In this document: piece after piece, positions 28,629 through 38,214 of the stretch
Layout of the letters: the number at the start of each line of letters is the position of its first letter
Position numbering within the stretch: position 1 is the stretch's first letter
Assembly (NCBI GenBank): GCA_030699825.1
Contig: JAUYKV010000058.1
Location: 1 to 49,651, forward strand
Direction of reading: 5' to 3'
Source of the DNA: Pseudomonas sp.
Lineage (GTDB): Bacteria; Pseudomonadota; Gammaproteobacteria; Pseudomonadales; Pseudomonadaceae
Length of the DNA: 49,651 nucleotides
Notes under the pieces: generated by a model
What the model was told of the DNA's origin: nothing
Databases searched by the model: none
Seen by the model: the letters and a program-made list of their open reading frames with translations, nothing else
Made by a program: the position numbers and the translations under genes

Positions 28629-29893
28629 GCACCTCGATCAAGAACAACTTCAAGACCGCCATCTTCAGCGCCCTGCTGGTACTGGCCGTGGCCTATCCGG
28701 TAATCGGCCTGAAGCTGAGTACCGTGGGCATCAAGCTGGAAGTGCAGGGCGCCAGCCCGGCCGTACTCTGGACCATACTCGGCAGCTCGATCGCCATGTT
28801 CTTCTGGCAATTGTTCCGCAGCCAGCTGAGCGCTGTCTGGAACCATGCACCGAAATTGCCGAGCATGCCGAGCCAGGCGAGCAACTTCCTCACCCTGCCC
28901 TCGACCCAGCGCTGGGTGATCATGGGGCTGATCCTGGTCGCCCTGGCCTGGCCATTCTTCGGAAGCCGTGGTGCGGTGGACATCGCCACCCTGATCCTGA
29001 TCTACGTGATGCTCGGCCTCGGCCTGAACATCGTGGTCGGCCTGGCTGGCCTGCTCGACCTCGGTTACGTGGCCTTCTACGCCGTAGGCGCCTACAGCTA
29101 CGCGCTGCTGTCGTTCTACTTCGGCCTGAGCTTCTGGATCTGCCTGCCGATCGCCGGCCTGATGGCGGCGTTCTTCGGCTTTATCCTGGGTTTCCCGGTG
29201 TTGCGTTTGCGCGGTGACTACCTGGCCATCGTCACCCTGGGTTTCGGCGAGATTATCCGCATCCTGCTGAACAACATGACCTGGCTGACCGGCGGCCCCA
29301 ACGGCATCGGTTCGATCCCCAAGCCGACCCTGTTCGGCCTGTCGTTCGACCGCAAGGCCGCCGAGGGCATGCAGACCTTCCACGAGTATTTCGGCGTGGC
29401 CTATGCCTCGATCAACAAGGTGATCTTCCTCTACCTGATCGCCCTGGTACTGGTACTGCTGACCCTGTTCGTGATCAACCGCCTGTTGCGCATGCCGATC
29501 GGCCGGGCCTGGGAAGCCCTGCGCGAGGACGAGATCGTCTGCCGGGCCTTGGGCATGAACCCCACCGTGATCAAGCTCTCGGCCTTCACCCTGGGCGCCA
29601 TGTTCGCCGGTTTCGCCGGCAGCTTCTTCGCCGCACGCCAGGGCCTGGTCAGTCCGCAGTCGTTCACCTTCATCGAATCGGCGATCATCCTCGCCATCGT
29701 CGTGCTGGGCGGCATGGGTTCGCAGCTGGGGATCATTCTGGCGGCCATCGTGATGATCCTGTTGCCAGAACTGGCACGGGAATTCAACGAGTACCGCATG
29801 CTGATGTTCGGCGCCCTGATGGTGCTGATGATGATCTGGCGTCCGCAGGGCCTGTTGCCCATGCAGCGCCCCCACCTGGAGCTTAAACAATGA
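28625..29893 (+). CDS. braE: Branched-chain amino acid ABC transporter permease BraE (LivM)
   Basis: A 422-residue permease partner of BraD. It carries a longer N-terminal region with two extra hydrophobic segments, as LivM proteins do. The core shows [50 protein letters not shown] (coupling loop) and [13 protein letters not shown]. It overlaps braD and braF by 4 bp each. Confidence 0.95.
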
Positions 29894-30656
29894 GCCGCCC
29901 TATTCTGGAGGTAAGCGGCCTGTCCATGCGCTTCGGCGGCCTGCTGGCCGTCAACGGGGTGGGGCTGACCGTCAATGAAAAGCAAGTGGTGTCGATGATC
30001 GGCCCGAACGGTGCCGGCAAGACCACGGTATTCAACTGCCTGACCGGCTTCTACCAGCCAACCAGCGGCAATATTCGCCTCGATGGCGAACAGATCGAAG
30101 GCCTGCCGGGCCACAAGATCGCCCGCAAGGGTGTGGTACGGACCTTCCAGAACGTGCGCCTGTTCAAGGAAATGACCGTGGTGGAAAACCTGCTGGTGGC
30201 CCAGCACCGCCACCTCAACACCAACTTCCTCGCCGGTCTGCTGAAGACCCCGGCATTTCGCAAGAGCGAACGCGAGGCCATGGAGTTTGCCGCACACTGG
30301 CTGGAGCAGGTCAACCTGAGCGACTTCGCCAACCGTACGGCCGGCACCCTCGCCTACGGCCAGCAGCGCCGCCTGGAAATCGCCCGCTGCATGATGACGC
30401 GACCGCGCATCCTCATGCTCGACGAGCCGGCGGCGGGCCTCAACCCGCGGGAAACGGATGACCTCAAGGCGCTGATCCACATGCTGCGCGATGAACATGA
30501 CGTCACCGTCTTGTTGATCGAGCACGACATGAAACTGGTCATGAGCATTTCCGACCATATCTATGTGATCAACCAGGGCACGCCCCTGGCCGACGGGACG
30601 CCGGAGCAGATCCGCGCCAACCCGGACGTGATCAAAGCCTACCTGGGGGAAGCTTG

Positions 30657-30657
<1 letters not shown>
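29890..30657 (+). CDS. braF: Branched-chain amino acid ABC transporter ATPase BraF (LivG)
   Basis: A 255-residue ATPase of the LivG type. Walker A is GPNGAGKT (about 38-45). The signature is the variant [12 protein letters not shown] typical of LivG in place of LSGGQ, and Walker B is [13 protein letters not shown]. It carries the LivG-specific insertion that includes the [15 protein letters not shown] region. It is translationally coupled to braE and braG. Confidence 0.96.
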
Positions 30658-31358
<701 letters not shown>

Positions 31359-31382
31359 AACCTAGCGATAGAACGCCTATGA

Positions 31383-31459
31383 GTAGCCCGGACAAACCGC
31401 AGAACGCGGTGCAGTCCGGGAGAGCAGTCCCGGATTGCGCTGGCGCTTATCCGGGCTAC
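31383..31459. repeat. Inverted REP-like pair downstream of braG
   Basis: It opens with GTAGCCCGGA (31383-31392) and closes with ATCCGGGCTAC (ending 31459), with an internal TCCCGGATTGCGC. It is the same family as 1942-2011 and 25311-25365. A partial copy (GTAGCCCTGATAAGC start, AATCCGGGA end) follows at 31489-31520. It could protect the bra mRNA 3' end. Confidence 0.7.
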
Positions 31460-31633
31460 CCAACCTGAAGGGTTGCGCGACCTTATTTGTAGCCCTGATA
31501 AGCCTCGGCGCAATCCGGGAATAGCTCCGCTTAGAGGCCTAAAACCTGGGTGCGGTCATCTGCGCGCCCAGGCTTTTATCCTCTTCCCCCATCCTGCGGG
31601 CTAGCCAGTTACAATGGTCGCCCTTTTGCGCCG

Positions 31634-32356
31634 ATGACCACTTCCATGACCGAACCGATACGCCTGTCCAAACGCCTGATCGAAGTAATCGGTTGCTCGC
31701 GCCGCGAGGCCGAGCTGTATATCGAGGGCGGCTGGGTGACGGTCGACGGCGTGGTGGTACAAGAGCCGCAGTTCAAGGTCGGCGCGCAGCACGTCGAACT
31801 GCTGCCCGACGCCGTATTGGCGCCGGTCGAGCCGGTCACCCTGTTGCTGCATGTGCCCTCCGGTCACTTCCCGGATCGCGCGGTCGAGTCCGTCGGTCCG
31901 GCCAGCCAGTGGCCGGACGACAGCTCTGGCATCCGCCCGCTGAACAGCCACTTCGCCCGCCTGGTCACCTGCCTGCCTCTGCAGGCCGGTGCTGATGGCC
32001 TGCATGTGCTGACCCAGGATTGGCGCATCGAGCGCAAGCTCAAGGAAGACCAGGCCAAACTGGAGCAGGAATACGTGGTCGAGGTGCTCGGTACGCTCAG
32101 CAACAGCCAGCTGAAACGTCTGAACCATGGCCTGAGCTTCAACGGCACGGCCCTGGCGCCGTGCAAGGTCAGTTGGCAGAACGAAACCCGCCTGCGCTTC
32201 GCCTTGAAGAACCCGCAGCCGGGGCAGATCGTCTTCATGTGCAACAGCGTCGACCTCAAGGTACTGGGCATGAAGCGCATCCGCATCGGCGGCGTGTCCA
32301 TGGCCAAGGTTCAGCCCGGCCAATGGCGCTACCTCGCCGGCAAAGAGCGCTTCTAA
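31634..32356 (+). CDS. S4-domain RluF/RsuA-like protein lacking pseudouridine synthase active-site residues
   Basis: A 240-residue protein. An S4 RNA-binding domain is clear at residues 8-55 (IRLSKRLIEVIGCSRREAELYIEGGWVTVDG). The rest follows the RsuA/RluF fold with KLEQEYVVEV and GMKRIRIGGVSMAKVQPGQWRYL. Where the family has GRLDxxSxGL, this sequence reads LPLQAGADGL, so the catalytic Asp is Gln117. The RQIRRM motif is replaced by QIVFMCNSV. It may bind rRNA without modifying it. The start could also be ATG 31646. It is not obviously co-transcribed with braG. Confidence 0.8.
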   Translation: MTTSMTEPIRLSKRLIEVIGCSRREAELYIEGGWVTVDGVVVQEPQFKVGAQHVELLPDAVLAPVEPVTLLLHVPSGHFPDRAVESVGPASQWPDDSSGIRPLNSHFARLVTCLPLQAGADGLHVLTQDWRIERKLKEDQAKLEQEYVVEVLGTLSNSQLKRLNHGLSFNGTALAPCKVSWQNETRLRFALKNPQPGQIVFMCNSVDLKVLGMKRIRIGGVSMAKVQPGQWRYLAGKERF

Positions 32357-32406
32357 CTTTTTCAAGCTGCCGCCTCTCAGGCGCCAGCCCATTTCAGGAC
32401 TCCCCC

Positions 32407-32868
32407 ATGCTCAATAACGATGTACTGCGCAGCCTGCGCTACACGCTCGACATTAACGATGCGCAGCTGGCCGAAATCATTCGCCTCAGCGGCAAGGAGG
32501 TCGAGCTGGAAACACTCGACGCCCTGCTGAAAAAGGAGGATGAGGACGGCTTCGTCGCCTGCGACGACGAGTTGATGGCGCATTTTCTCGACGGCCTGGT
32601 GTATTTCAAGCGCGGCAAGGACGACAGCCGCCCGGCCCAGCCGTTCGAGCTGCCGGTGACCAACAACATGGTGCTGAAAAAGCTGCGGGTGGCCTTCGAA
32701 CTGAAAGAAGACGACATGCACGCGATCATGCAGAGCGTCGACTGCCCGGTGTCCAAACCCGAGATGAGCGCGCTGTTTCGCAAGTTCGGCCACAGCAACT
32801 ACCGCACCTGCGGCGATCAGTTTCTGCGCAACTTCCTCAAGGGCCTGACCCTGCGCGTGCGCGGCTGA
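32407..32868 (+). CDS. DUF1456 family protein (YehS-like)
   Basis: A 153-residue protein with two repeats of about 65 residues, one starting NDVLRSLRYTLDINDAQLAEI and the other NNMVLKKLRVAFELKEDDMHAI. This duplicated helical unit defines DUF1456 (E. coli YehS). No catalytic motif, signal peptide or membrane segment is seen. It lies 50 bp downstream of the S4-domain gene on the same strand and may be co-transcribed. Function unknown. Confidence 0.85.
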   Translation: MLNNDVLRSLRYTLDINDAQLAEIIRLSGKEVELETLDALLKKEDEDGFVACDDELMAHFLDGLVYFKRGKDDSRPAQPFELPVTNNMVLKKLRVAFELKEDDMHAIMQSVDCPVSKPEMSALFRKFGHSNYRTCGDQFLRNFLKGLTLRVRG

Positions 32869-33055
32869 GTCAGTGCGCGGGGCGGGGCGTAAGCCTCAGG
32901 CGCCCCGCGACTAAGCCAACGTGGCCCGGCCCAACCTAAGGCTCGGCGCTTGCACTAGCTGGCCGCATGGCGGCGTATTTCCAAGGGCAATAATGCCTGC
33001 CGCGCGGCAGACGGGCGATTAGGCTAGTGGCATTCATCCCCCAAGAGGATTTGCC

Positions 33056-33826
33056 ATGCACCCCTACTTCTCCTTGCAAGGCCGCACCGCCCTGGTCACC
33101 GGCGGCACCCGCGGCATCGGCAAGATGATCGCCAAAGCCTTCCTCGAGGCCGGTGCCAGCGTCTACGTCTGTGCCCGTGACGGCGAGGCCTGCGCGCAGA
33201 CCGCCGCCGAACTCTCGGCCTTCGGCACTTGCCACGGCATGGCCGCCAACCTGGCCAGCGAAGAAGGCGTTCAGGCATTGGCCACGCAACTGGCCGGCGA
33301 AATTGGCCAACTGGATATCCTGGTCAACAACGCCGGCACCACCTGGGGCGCGCCGCTCGAGTCCTACCCGGCCAAGGGCTGGGAAAAGGTCATGCAGCTC
33401 AATGTGACCTCGGTGTTCAGCTGCATCCAGCAGTTGCTGCCGCTGCTGCGCAAGGCCGGTACGGCGAGCAATCCGGCGCGGGTGATCAATATCGGCTCGG
33501 TGGCCGGCATCACCTCCCATGGCGAAGACGCCTACGCCTATGGCCCGAGCAAGGCCGCGCTGCATCAACTGTCGCGCATGCTCGCCCGCGAACTGGTCGG
33601 CCAGCACATCAACGTCAACGTGATCGCACCGGGACGCTTCCCGAGCAAGATGACCCAGTTCATCGCCCAGGACGAACAGGCCCTGGCCGAAGATTGCGCG
33701 CTGATCCCGATGCAGCGCTGGGGTCGCGAGGAGGAAATGGCCGCCCTGGCGATCAGCCTGGCCAGCACCGCCGGCGCCTATATGACCGGCACCATCATCC
33801 CTATCGACGGTGGCTTCCACCTCTAG
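33056..33826 (+). CDS. rhlG: Short-chain dehydrogenase RhlG-like 3-oxoacyl-ACP reductase
   Basis: A 256-residue NADPH-dependent SDR. The cofactor motif TGGTRGIG is at 15-22, NNAG at 91-94, and the catalytic set is Ser148, Tyr162 and Lys166 (YGPSK). The ending PIDGGFHL and the segment ESYPAKGWEKVMQLNVTSVFSCIQQLLPLL closely match P. aeruginosa RhlG (PA3387) as I recall it. RhlG was first linked to the rhamnolipid lipid moiety, but that role is disputed. No rhlAB genes are nearby, so a general beta-ketoacyl reduction or PHA-precursor role is equally likely. A ribosome site (GAGGA) precedes ATG 33056. Confidence 0.87.
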   Translation: MHPYFSLQGRTALVTGGTRGIGKMIAKAFLEAGASVYVCARDGEACAQTAAELSAFGTCHGMAANLASEEGVQALATQLAGEIGQLDILVNNAGTTWGAPLESYPAKGWEKVMQLNVTSVFSCIQQLLPLLRKAGTASNPARVINIGSVAGITSHGEDAYAYGPSKAALHQLSRMLARELVGQHINVNVIAPGRFPSKMTQFIAQDEQALAEDCALIPMQRWGREEEMAALAISLASTAGAYMTGTIIPIDGGFHL

Positions 33827-33903
33827 CAGCCTGTCGGACTTGAAATATTTAGGTGCGGCACGAGTCAGGTACTATGGCGGCGTTTTCACTCGATCACGCC
33901 ACC

Positions 33904-34596
33904 ATGTCCTATTCCGTCTCGCCCATCGGCTTCGTCCGCTCCTGCTTCAAGGAGAAGTTCGCCATTCCCCGCCAGCCGCAGTTGGCACCGGCTGCCCGCG
34001 GCGTACTGGAACTGCTCGCCCCCTTCGATACCGGCGAGGCGGTGCAGGGCCTGGAGCAGGTTAGCCACGTCTGGCTGCTGTTCCTGTTTCACCAGGCGCT
34101 GGAAGAGCGACCACGCCTGAAGGTGCGCCCGCCACGCCTGGGCGGGAATAAATCGGTGGGGGTGTTCGCCAGCCGCGCCACCCACCGCCCCAACGGCATC
34201 GGTCAATCGGTGGTCACGCTGGACAAGGTCGAGCCGGGCAGACTCTGGCTGTCGGGGATCGACTTGCTCGACGGCACCCCAGTGCTGGATATCAAACCCT
34301 ATGTGCCCTATGCCGACAGCGTCCAGGGGGCCTGTAACCGCATCGCCGAGGCTGCCCCGCCGTTGATCGCGGTGCGATGGCTGGACGAGGCCCTCGGCCA
34401 GGCTCGCCGCCACGGTCTGCGCCTGGACGAACCATTGGTCGAGCTGATCGAGCAGTGCCTGGCCCAGGATCCGCGCCCGGCCTATCAGAACCCGCCGCCC
34501 GAGCGGCGCTACGGCGCGCGCTTCTGGGATGTCGATGTGCGCTGGCACTACCCCGAACCGGGCACGATCTGCGTGCTGGAAGTAGTGGCGGCCTGA
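33904..34596 (+). CDS. trmO: tRNA (adenine(37)-N6)-methyltransferase TrmO
   Basis: A 230-residue enzyme that N6-methylates t6A37 in threonine tRNAs using SAM. The family beta-barrel motif is visible in SPIGFVRSCFKEKFAIPRQP at the N-terminus, followed by VSHVWLLFLFH, the SAM-site GVFASRATHRPNGIGQS and DIKPYVPYAD. The C-terminal domain holds the DPRPAYQ segment typical of TrmO/YaeB. The start is ATG 33904 by alignment to E. coli TrmO; it has no good ribosome site, and an in-frame ATG at 33874 is possible. Confidence 0.92.
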   Translation: MSYSVSPIGFVRSCFKEKFAIPRQPQLAPAARGVLELLAPFDTGEAVQGLEQVSHVWLLFLFHQALEERPRLKVRPPRLGGNKSVGVFASRATHRPNGIGQSVVTLDKVEPGRLWLSGIDLLDGTPVLDIKPYVPYADSVQGACNRIAEAAPPLIAVRWLDEALGQARRHGLRLDEPLVELIEQCLAQDPRPAYQNPPPERRYGARFWDVDVRWHYPEPGTICVLEVVAA

Positions 34597-34800
34597 GCAG
34601 GCTGGTCGAAGACCAAGCAGAATAGTCACCAGCCTGAGTGATATCCCTACACATCTTGATTGAAGTATTGCTTCCGCAGCGTCTGGGCTGCGGCTAGAGT
34701 TGACTCGTGGACAGCACCTTACGGCACATCGCCACACTCTCGCTCGCCACACTCTTCTGCAGCAGATAATGGCTGACCCGGAGAATCCATAATTCGCCTT

Positions 34801-36177
34801 ATGAAAAAACAGTCTTATGTGCCATCAGGCAACCTGATCGACCTTCTGCTCGATGCCATCTGCGTAGTCGACAAGGAGGGCTGTTTCGTGTTTGTCAGCG
34901 CGGCCTGCGAGCGGATCTTCGGTTACACGGCCAAGGAAATGGTCGGCAAGAGCATGATCGAACTGGTATTGCCGGAAGATCGCGCCAGAACCCTGCAAAC
35001 GGCCAGCGACATCATGGCGGGCATCAGCAAACCCAGTTTTGAAAATCGCTATGTGCGCAAGGATGGGCAGATCGTTCACATCATGTGGTCGGCACGCTGG
35101 TCGGCGGACGATCAACTGCGGATTGCCGTGGCCCACGACATCAGCGAACGCAAACGCAGCGAATCGATGCAAGCGGCGCTCTACGCCATTTCCGAGGCCG
35201 CGCACCTGGCCAAGGACCTCCCTGGCCTGTTCGAAAAGGTTCATTCGATCGTCGGCGAACTGTTGCCCGCCATCAACTTCTCGGTGGCCCTTTACGACGA
35301 GCAGAAGGATCAGCTGAGTTTCCCCTACCACATCGATGAACGCCACCAGGCACCAGGCCCGCACAAGCGCGATGCGCCCACGCTCAGCGCCGAAATCATC
35401 CGCACCGGGCAGACCTTGCTGCGCTCACCCGAAACCCTGACGACACTGCCCGAGCATGTGCAGGCGATCGACTGCGCTTCCCTGTATTGGCTGGGCGTAC
35501 CGCTCACCTCGCACAACGGCACCATTGGCGCCCTGGTAGTCCAGAGTTATAGCCACGGGGCACGCTACACCGACAAGGACAAAGAACTGCTGCAATTCGT
35601 CTCGACCCAGGTGGCGGCCGCCATCGAACGCCAGCAGATGCTCAGTCGCCTGCAGTTCATGGCCCAATACGACCAACTGACCCAACTGCCTAACCGCGCA
35701 CTGCTGCATGACCGCTTGCGTACCGCGCTGACCAAGGCACGTCGGGAGCAAACGCAACTGTCCCTGCTGTTCCTCGACCTGGACAAATTCAAGCAGGTCA
35801 ACGACACCTTCGGCCATACCATCGGCGATCTACTGCTGCAGATGGTTGCCGACCGCATCAAGCAATGCGTTCGCGAATCGGATACGGTCGCACGCTTGGG
35901 CGGCGACGAATTCGTGGTGCTGCTCGAGGACTTCCACTCGCCGGATCATGCCTTGCTGGTCGCCGAGAAAATCCGTGTGGCGCTCAACCAACCATTCGAC
36001 CTCAATGATCAGCCGCATGTGATCCTGCCGAGTATCGGCGTGGCCTTCTATCCGCAGCATGGTAATGATGCGCAACAGCTACTCAATCATGCTGACTACG
36101 CCATGTATATTGCGAAGAAAAGCGGCGGCAACCGCTTCCAGATCACGCGAGAACCGCCCCCGGCCGATGCCCCCTGA
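34801..36177 (+). CDS. PAS-GAF-GGDEF diguanylate cyclase
   Basis: A 458-residue cytoplasmic sensor enzyme with no membrane segment. The PAS domain spans about residues 10-120 (LLDAICVVDKEGCFVFVSAACERIFGYTAKEMVG), ending in a PAC-like HDISERKRSE. A GAF domain follows (about 130-285) and then GGDEF with GGDEF at 367-371. RESD lies at 358-361, the inhibitory-site position. It should make c-di-GMP. There is no EAL domain. It follows trmO by 204 bp and converges on fpr. Confidence 0.93.
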   Translation: MKKQSYVPSGNLIDLLLDAICVVDKEGCFVFVSAACERIFGYTAKEMVGKSMIELVLPEDRARTLQTASDIMAGISKPSFENRYVRKDGQIVHIMWSARWSADDQLRIAVAHDISERKRSESMQAALYAISEAAHLAKDLPGLFEKVHSIVGELLPAINFSVALYDEQKDQLSFPYHIDERHQAPGPHKRDAPTLSAEIIRTGQTLLRSPETLTTLPEHVQAIDCASLYWLGVPLTSHNGTIGALVVQSYSHGARYTDKDKELLQFVSTQVAAAIERQQMLSRLQFMAQYDQLTQLPNRALLHDRLRTALTKARREQTQLSLLFLDLDKFKQVNDTFGHTIGDLLLQMVADRIKQCVRESDTVARLGGDEFVVLLEDFHSPDHALLVAEKIRVALNQPFDLNDQPHVILPSIGVAFYPQHGNDAQQLLNHADYAMYIAKKSGGNRFQITREPPPADAP

Positions 36178-36252
36178 CGTTCAGCGCCCGGATTGACCCT
36201 CTCCGCCTGGTGGACCTCAGGCGTCGAGCTTGCCGAAAGAACGCTCCGCTAC

Positions 36253-36287
36253 AAAAAATGCCGTTCACTTGAGCAGTGAACGGCATT
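36253..36287 (-). terminator. Intrinsic terminator of fpr (usable in both directions)
   Basis: A 13-bp stem (36257-36269 with 36275-36287, 5-nt loop) is flanked by an A run at 36253-36258, giving a U tract on the minus strand. It lies between the convergent GGDEF and fpr genes. Confidence 0.85.
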
Positions 36288-36322
36288 GCCTCTGCATCGA
36301 GCCGAGGTATAAACCCTGAAGC

Positions 36323-37102
36323 CTATTTCTCGACGAAGGCGCGCTCGATCAGGTAGTCGCCCGGCTCGCCCATGCGCGGGGAGATCTTCAGGCCGAAGCT
36401 GTCGAGCACGGCGGCGGTTTCGTCGAGCATGCTCGGGCTGCCGCAGATCATCGCGCGGTCGTCCTGGGGGTTGATCGGCGGCAGGCCGATATCGCGGAAC
36501 AGCTTGCCGCTGCGCATCAGGTCGGTCAGGCGGCCCTGGTTCTCGAATTCTTCGCGGGTCACGGTCGGGTAGTAGATCAGCTTGTCCCTCAAGGCATCGC
36601 CGAAGTATTCGTTCTGCGGCAGGTGCTCGGTGATGAACTCGCGGTAGGCCACCTCGTTGACGTAACGCACGCCATGCACCAGGACGACTTTCTCGTAGCG
36701 CTCGTAGGTTTCCGGATCCTGGATCACGCTCATGAAAGGCGCCAGGCCGGTACCGGTGCTGAGCAGGTACAGGTGCTTGCCGGGCAACAGGTCGTCGAGT
36801 ACCAGGGTGCCGGTGGGCTTGCGGCTGACCACCAGCTCATCGCCGGGCTGGAGGTGCTGCAACTGCGAGGTCAGCGGGCCGTTCTGTACCTTGATACTGA
36901 AGAACTCCAGGTGCTCTTCATAATTCGGGCTGGCGATGGAATAGGCACGCATCAGCGGCCGGCCATTGTCCTGTTGCAGGCCGATCATCACGAACTGGCC
37001 ATTCTCGAAGCGCAAGCCCGGATCGCGAGTGGTCTTGAAGCTGAATAGGGTGTCGTTCCAATGATGAACACTGAGTACACGCTCGACGTTCAGGTTGCTC
37101 AT
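36323..37102 (-). CDS. fpr: Ferredoxin/flavodoxin-NADP+ reductase Fpr
   Basis: A 259-residue FAD enzyme that exchanges electrons between NADPH and ferredoxin or flavodoxin, serving iron-sulfur and haem metabolism and the oxidative stress response. The FAD motif is RAYS (52-55), with VQNGPLTSQLQHL next. The NADP-binding segment is LSTGTGLAPFMS (about 115-125), then ICGSPSMLDE. The C-terminus IERAFVEK is typical of bacterial subclass I enzymes. It is divergent from the LysR gene finR, its known activator in pseudomonads, across a 107-bp AT-rich gap. Confidence 0.95.
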   Translation of the reverse strand: MSNLNVERVLSVHHWNDTLFSFKTTRDPGLRFENGQFVMIGLQQDNGRPLMRAYSIASPNYEEHLEFFSIKVQNGPLTSQLQHLQPGDELVVSRKPTGTLVLDDLLPGKHLYLLSTGTGLAPFMSVIQDPETYERYEKVVLVHGVRYVNEVAYREFITEHLPQNEYFGDALRDKLIYYPTVTREEFENQGRLTDLMRSGKLFRDIGLPPINPQDDRAMICGSPSMLDETAAVLDSFGLKISPRMGEPGDYLIERAFVEK

Positions 37103-37209
37103 GCCAGATCCTCAATACACACGGGGCGTTGCGGTTGCAGCCGAGTTTAGATGCGAGCAGAATATCTGTTAAGTGGATAATTAAGATATCCGTTATCGGT
37201 TATATAGAT
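37103..37209. promoter_or_regulatory. fpr-finR divergent control region
   Basis: This AT-rich 107-bp stretch lies between the two starts. Near finR it contains dyad sequences suited to a LysR regulator, such as GGATA-N7-TATCC and the small palindrome CCGTTATCGG. FinR is known to bind this intergenic region in Pseudomonas. The exact operator cannot be fixed by eye. Confidence 0.5.
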
Positions 37210-38136
37210 ATGCGATTTACCCTCAGACAGCTCCAGGTATTCGTCGCCGTGGCCCAGCAGGAAAGCGTCTCCCGCGCGGCCGATTCCCTGGCTTTGTCGC
37301 AATCGGCGACCAGTACCTCGCTCAGTGAGCTGGAGCGGCAAACCGACTGTCAATTATTCGACCGCGCCGGCAAGCGGTTGATCCTCAATGCCCTGGGCTC
37401 GCAGTTGTTGCCCCAGGCGGTGGCCCTGCTCGAGCAGGCCAAGGAAATCGAGCGCCTGTTGGGCGGCAAGAGCGGCTTCGGCTCGCTGAATGTCGGCGCC
37501 ACCCTGACGGTGGGCAACTACCTGGCCACCCTGCTGATCGGCAGCTTCATGCAGCGCCACCCCGAATGCCGGGTGAAATTGCAGGTCCACAACACCGCCT
37601 ATGTGGTGCAGCAGATCGCCCACTATGAGCTGGATATGGGTTTGATCGAAGGCGACTGCCAGCACCCGGATATCGAGGTGCAGCCCTGGGTCGAGGACGA
37701 ACTGGTGGTGTTCTGCGCCCCACAACATGCCCTGGCCGAGCGCGGCCAAGCCAGCCTGGACGAGTTGACCCGCGAAGCCTGGATCCTCCGTGAGCAGGGC
37801 TCGGGCACCCGTCTGACCTTCGATCAGGCCATGCGTCATCATCCGCGCTCACTGAACGTACGCCTGGAACTGGAACATACCGAAGCGATCAAGCGTGCGG
37901 TGGAATCGGGCCTGGGCATCGGCTGCATCTCGCGCCTGGCCCTGCGCGATGCCTTTCGCCGCGGCAGCCTGGTGGCGGTGGAAACACCCGAATTGGATCT
38001 GCGCCGGCAGTTCTACTTCATCTGGCACAAACAGAAGTACCAGACCGCCGCCATGCGCGAATTTATCGAGCTATGCCGGGCGCTGACTGCCGGAGTCAGG
38101 CGCAGTGATGAGATAGTGCTGCCGAACATTGCCTGA
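37210..38136 (+). CDS. finR: LysR-family regulator FinR
   Basis: A 308-residue LysR regulator. The N-terminal helix-turn-helix spans about residues 1-60 (MRFTLRQLQVFVAVAQQESVSRAADSLALSQSATSTSLSELE), followed by a co-inducer domain with the GCISRLAL segment. It is divergent from fpr, as finR is in P. aeruginosa (PA3398) and P. putida, where it activates fpr under superoxide stress and sulfur limitation. ATG 37210 has no clear ribosome site but gives the standard LysR N-terminus. Confidence 0.92.
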   Translation: MRFTLRQLQVFVAVAQQESVSRAADSLALSQSATSTSLSELERQTDCQLFDRAGKRLILNALGSQLLPQAVALLEQAKEIERLLGGKSGFGSLNVGATLTVGNYLATLLIGSFMQRHPECRVKLQVHNTAYVVQQIAHYELDMGLIEGDCQHPDIEVQPWVEDELVVFCAPQHALAERGQASLDELTREAWILREQGSGTRLTFDQAMRHHPRSLNVRLELEHTEAIKRAVESGLGIGCISRLALRDAFRRGSLVAVETPELDLRRQFYFIWHKQKYQTAAMREFIELCRALTAGVRRSDEIVLPNIA

Positions 38137-38163
38137 GAGGGGGTGAAAAAACGCCCGTCTGCG

Positions 38164-38180
38164 GCGCTGGCAGCCAGCGC
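38164..38180 (-). terminator. Weak terminator candidate between finR and erdR
   Basis: GCGCTGG/CCAGCGC form a 7-bp stem with a 3-nt loop. On the minus strand a run of six T follows, but only about 12 nt downstream. It could serve erdR, though the displaced T run makes this uncertain. Confidence 0.35.
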
Positions 38181-38214
38181 GGCAACCTGATGGGGCAGTG
38201 GCTCGCAGCAATGT

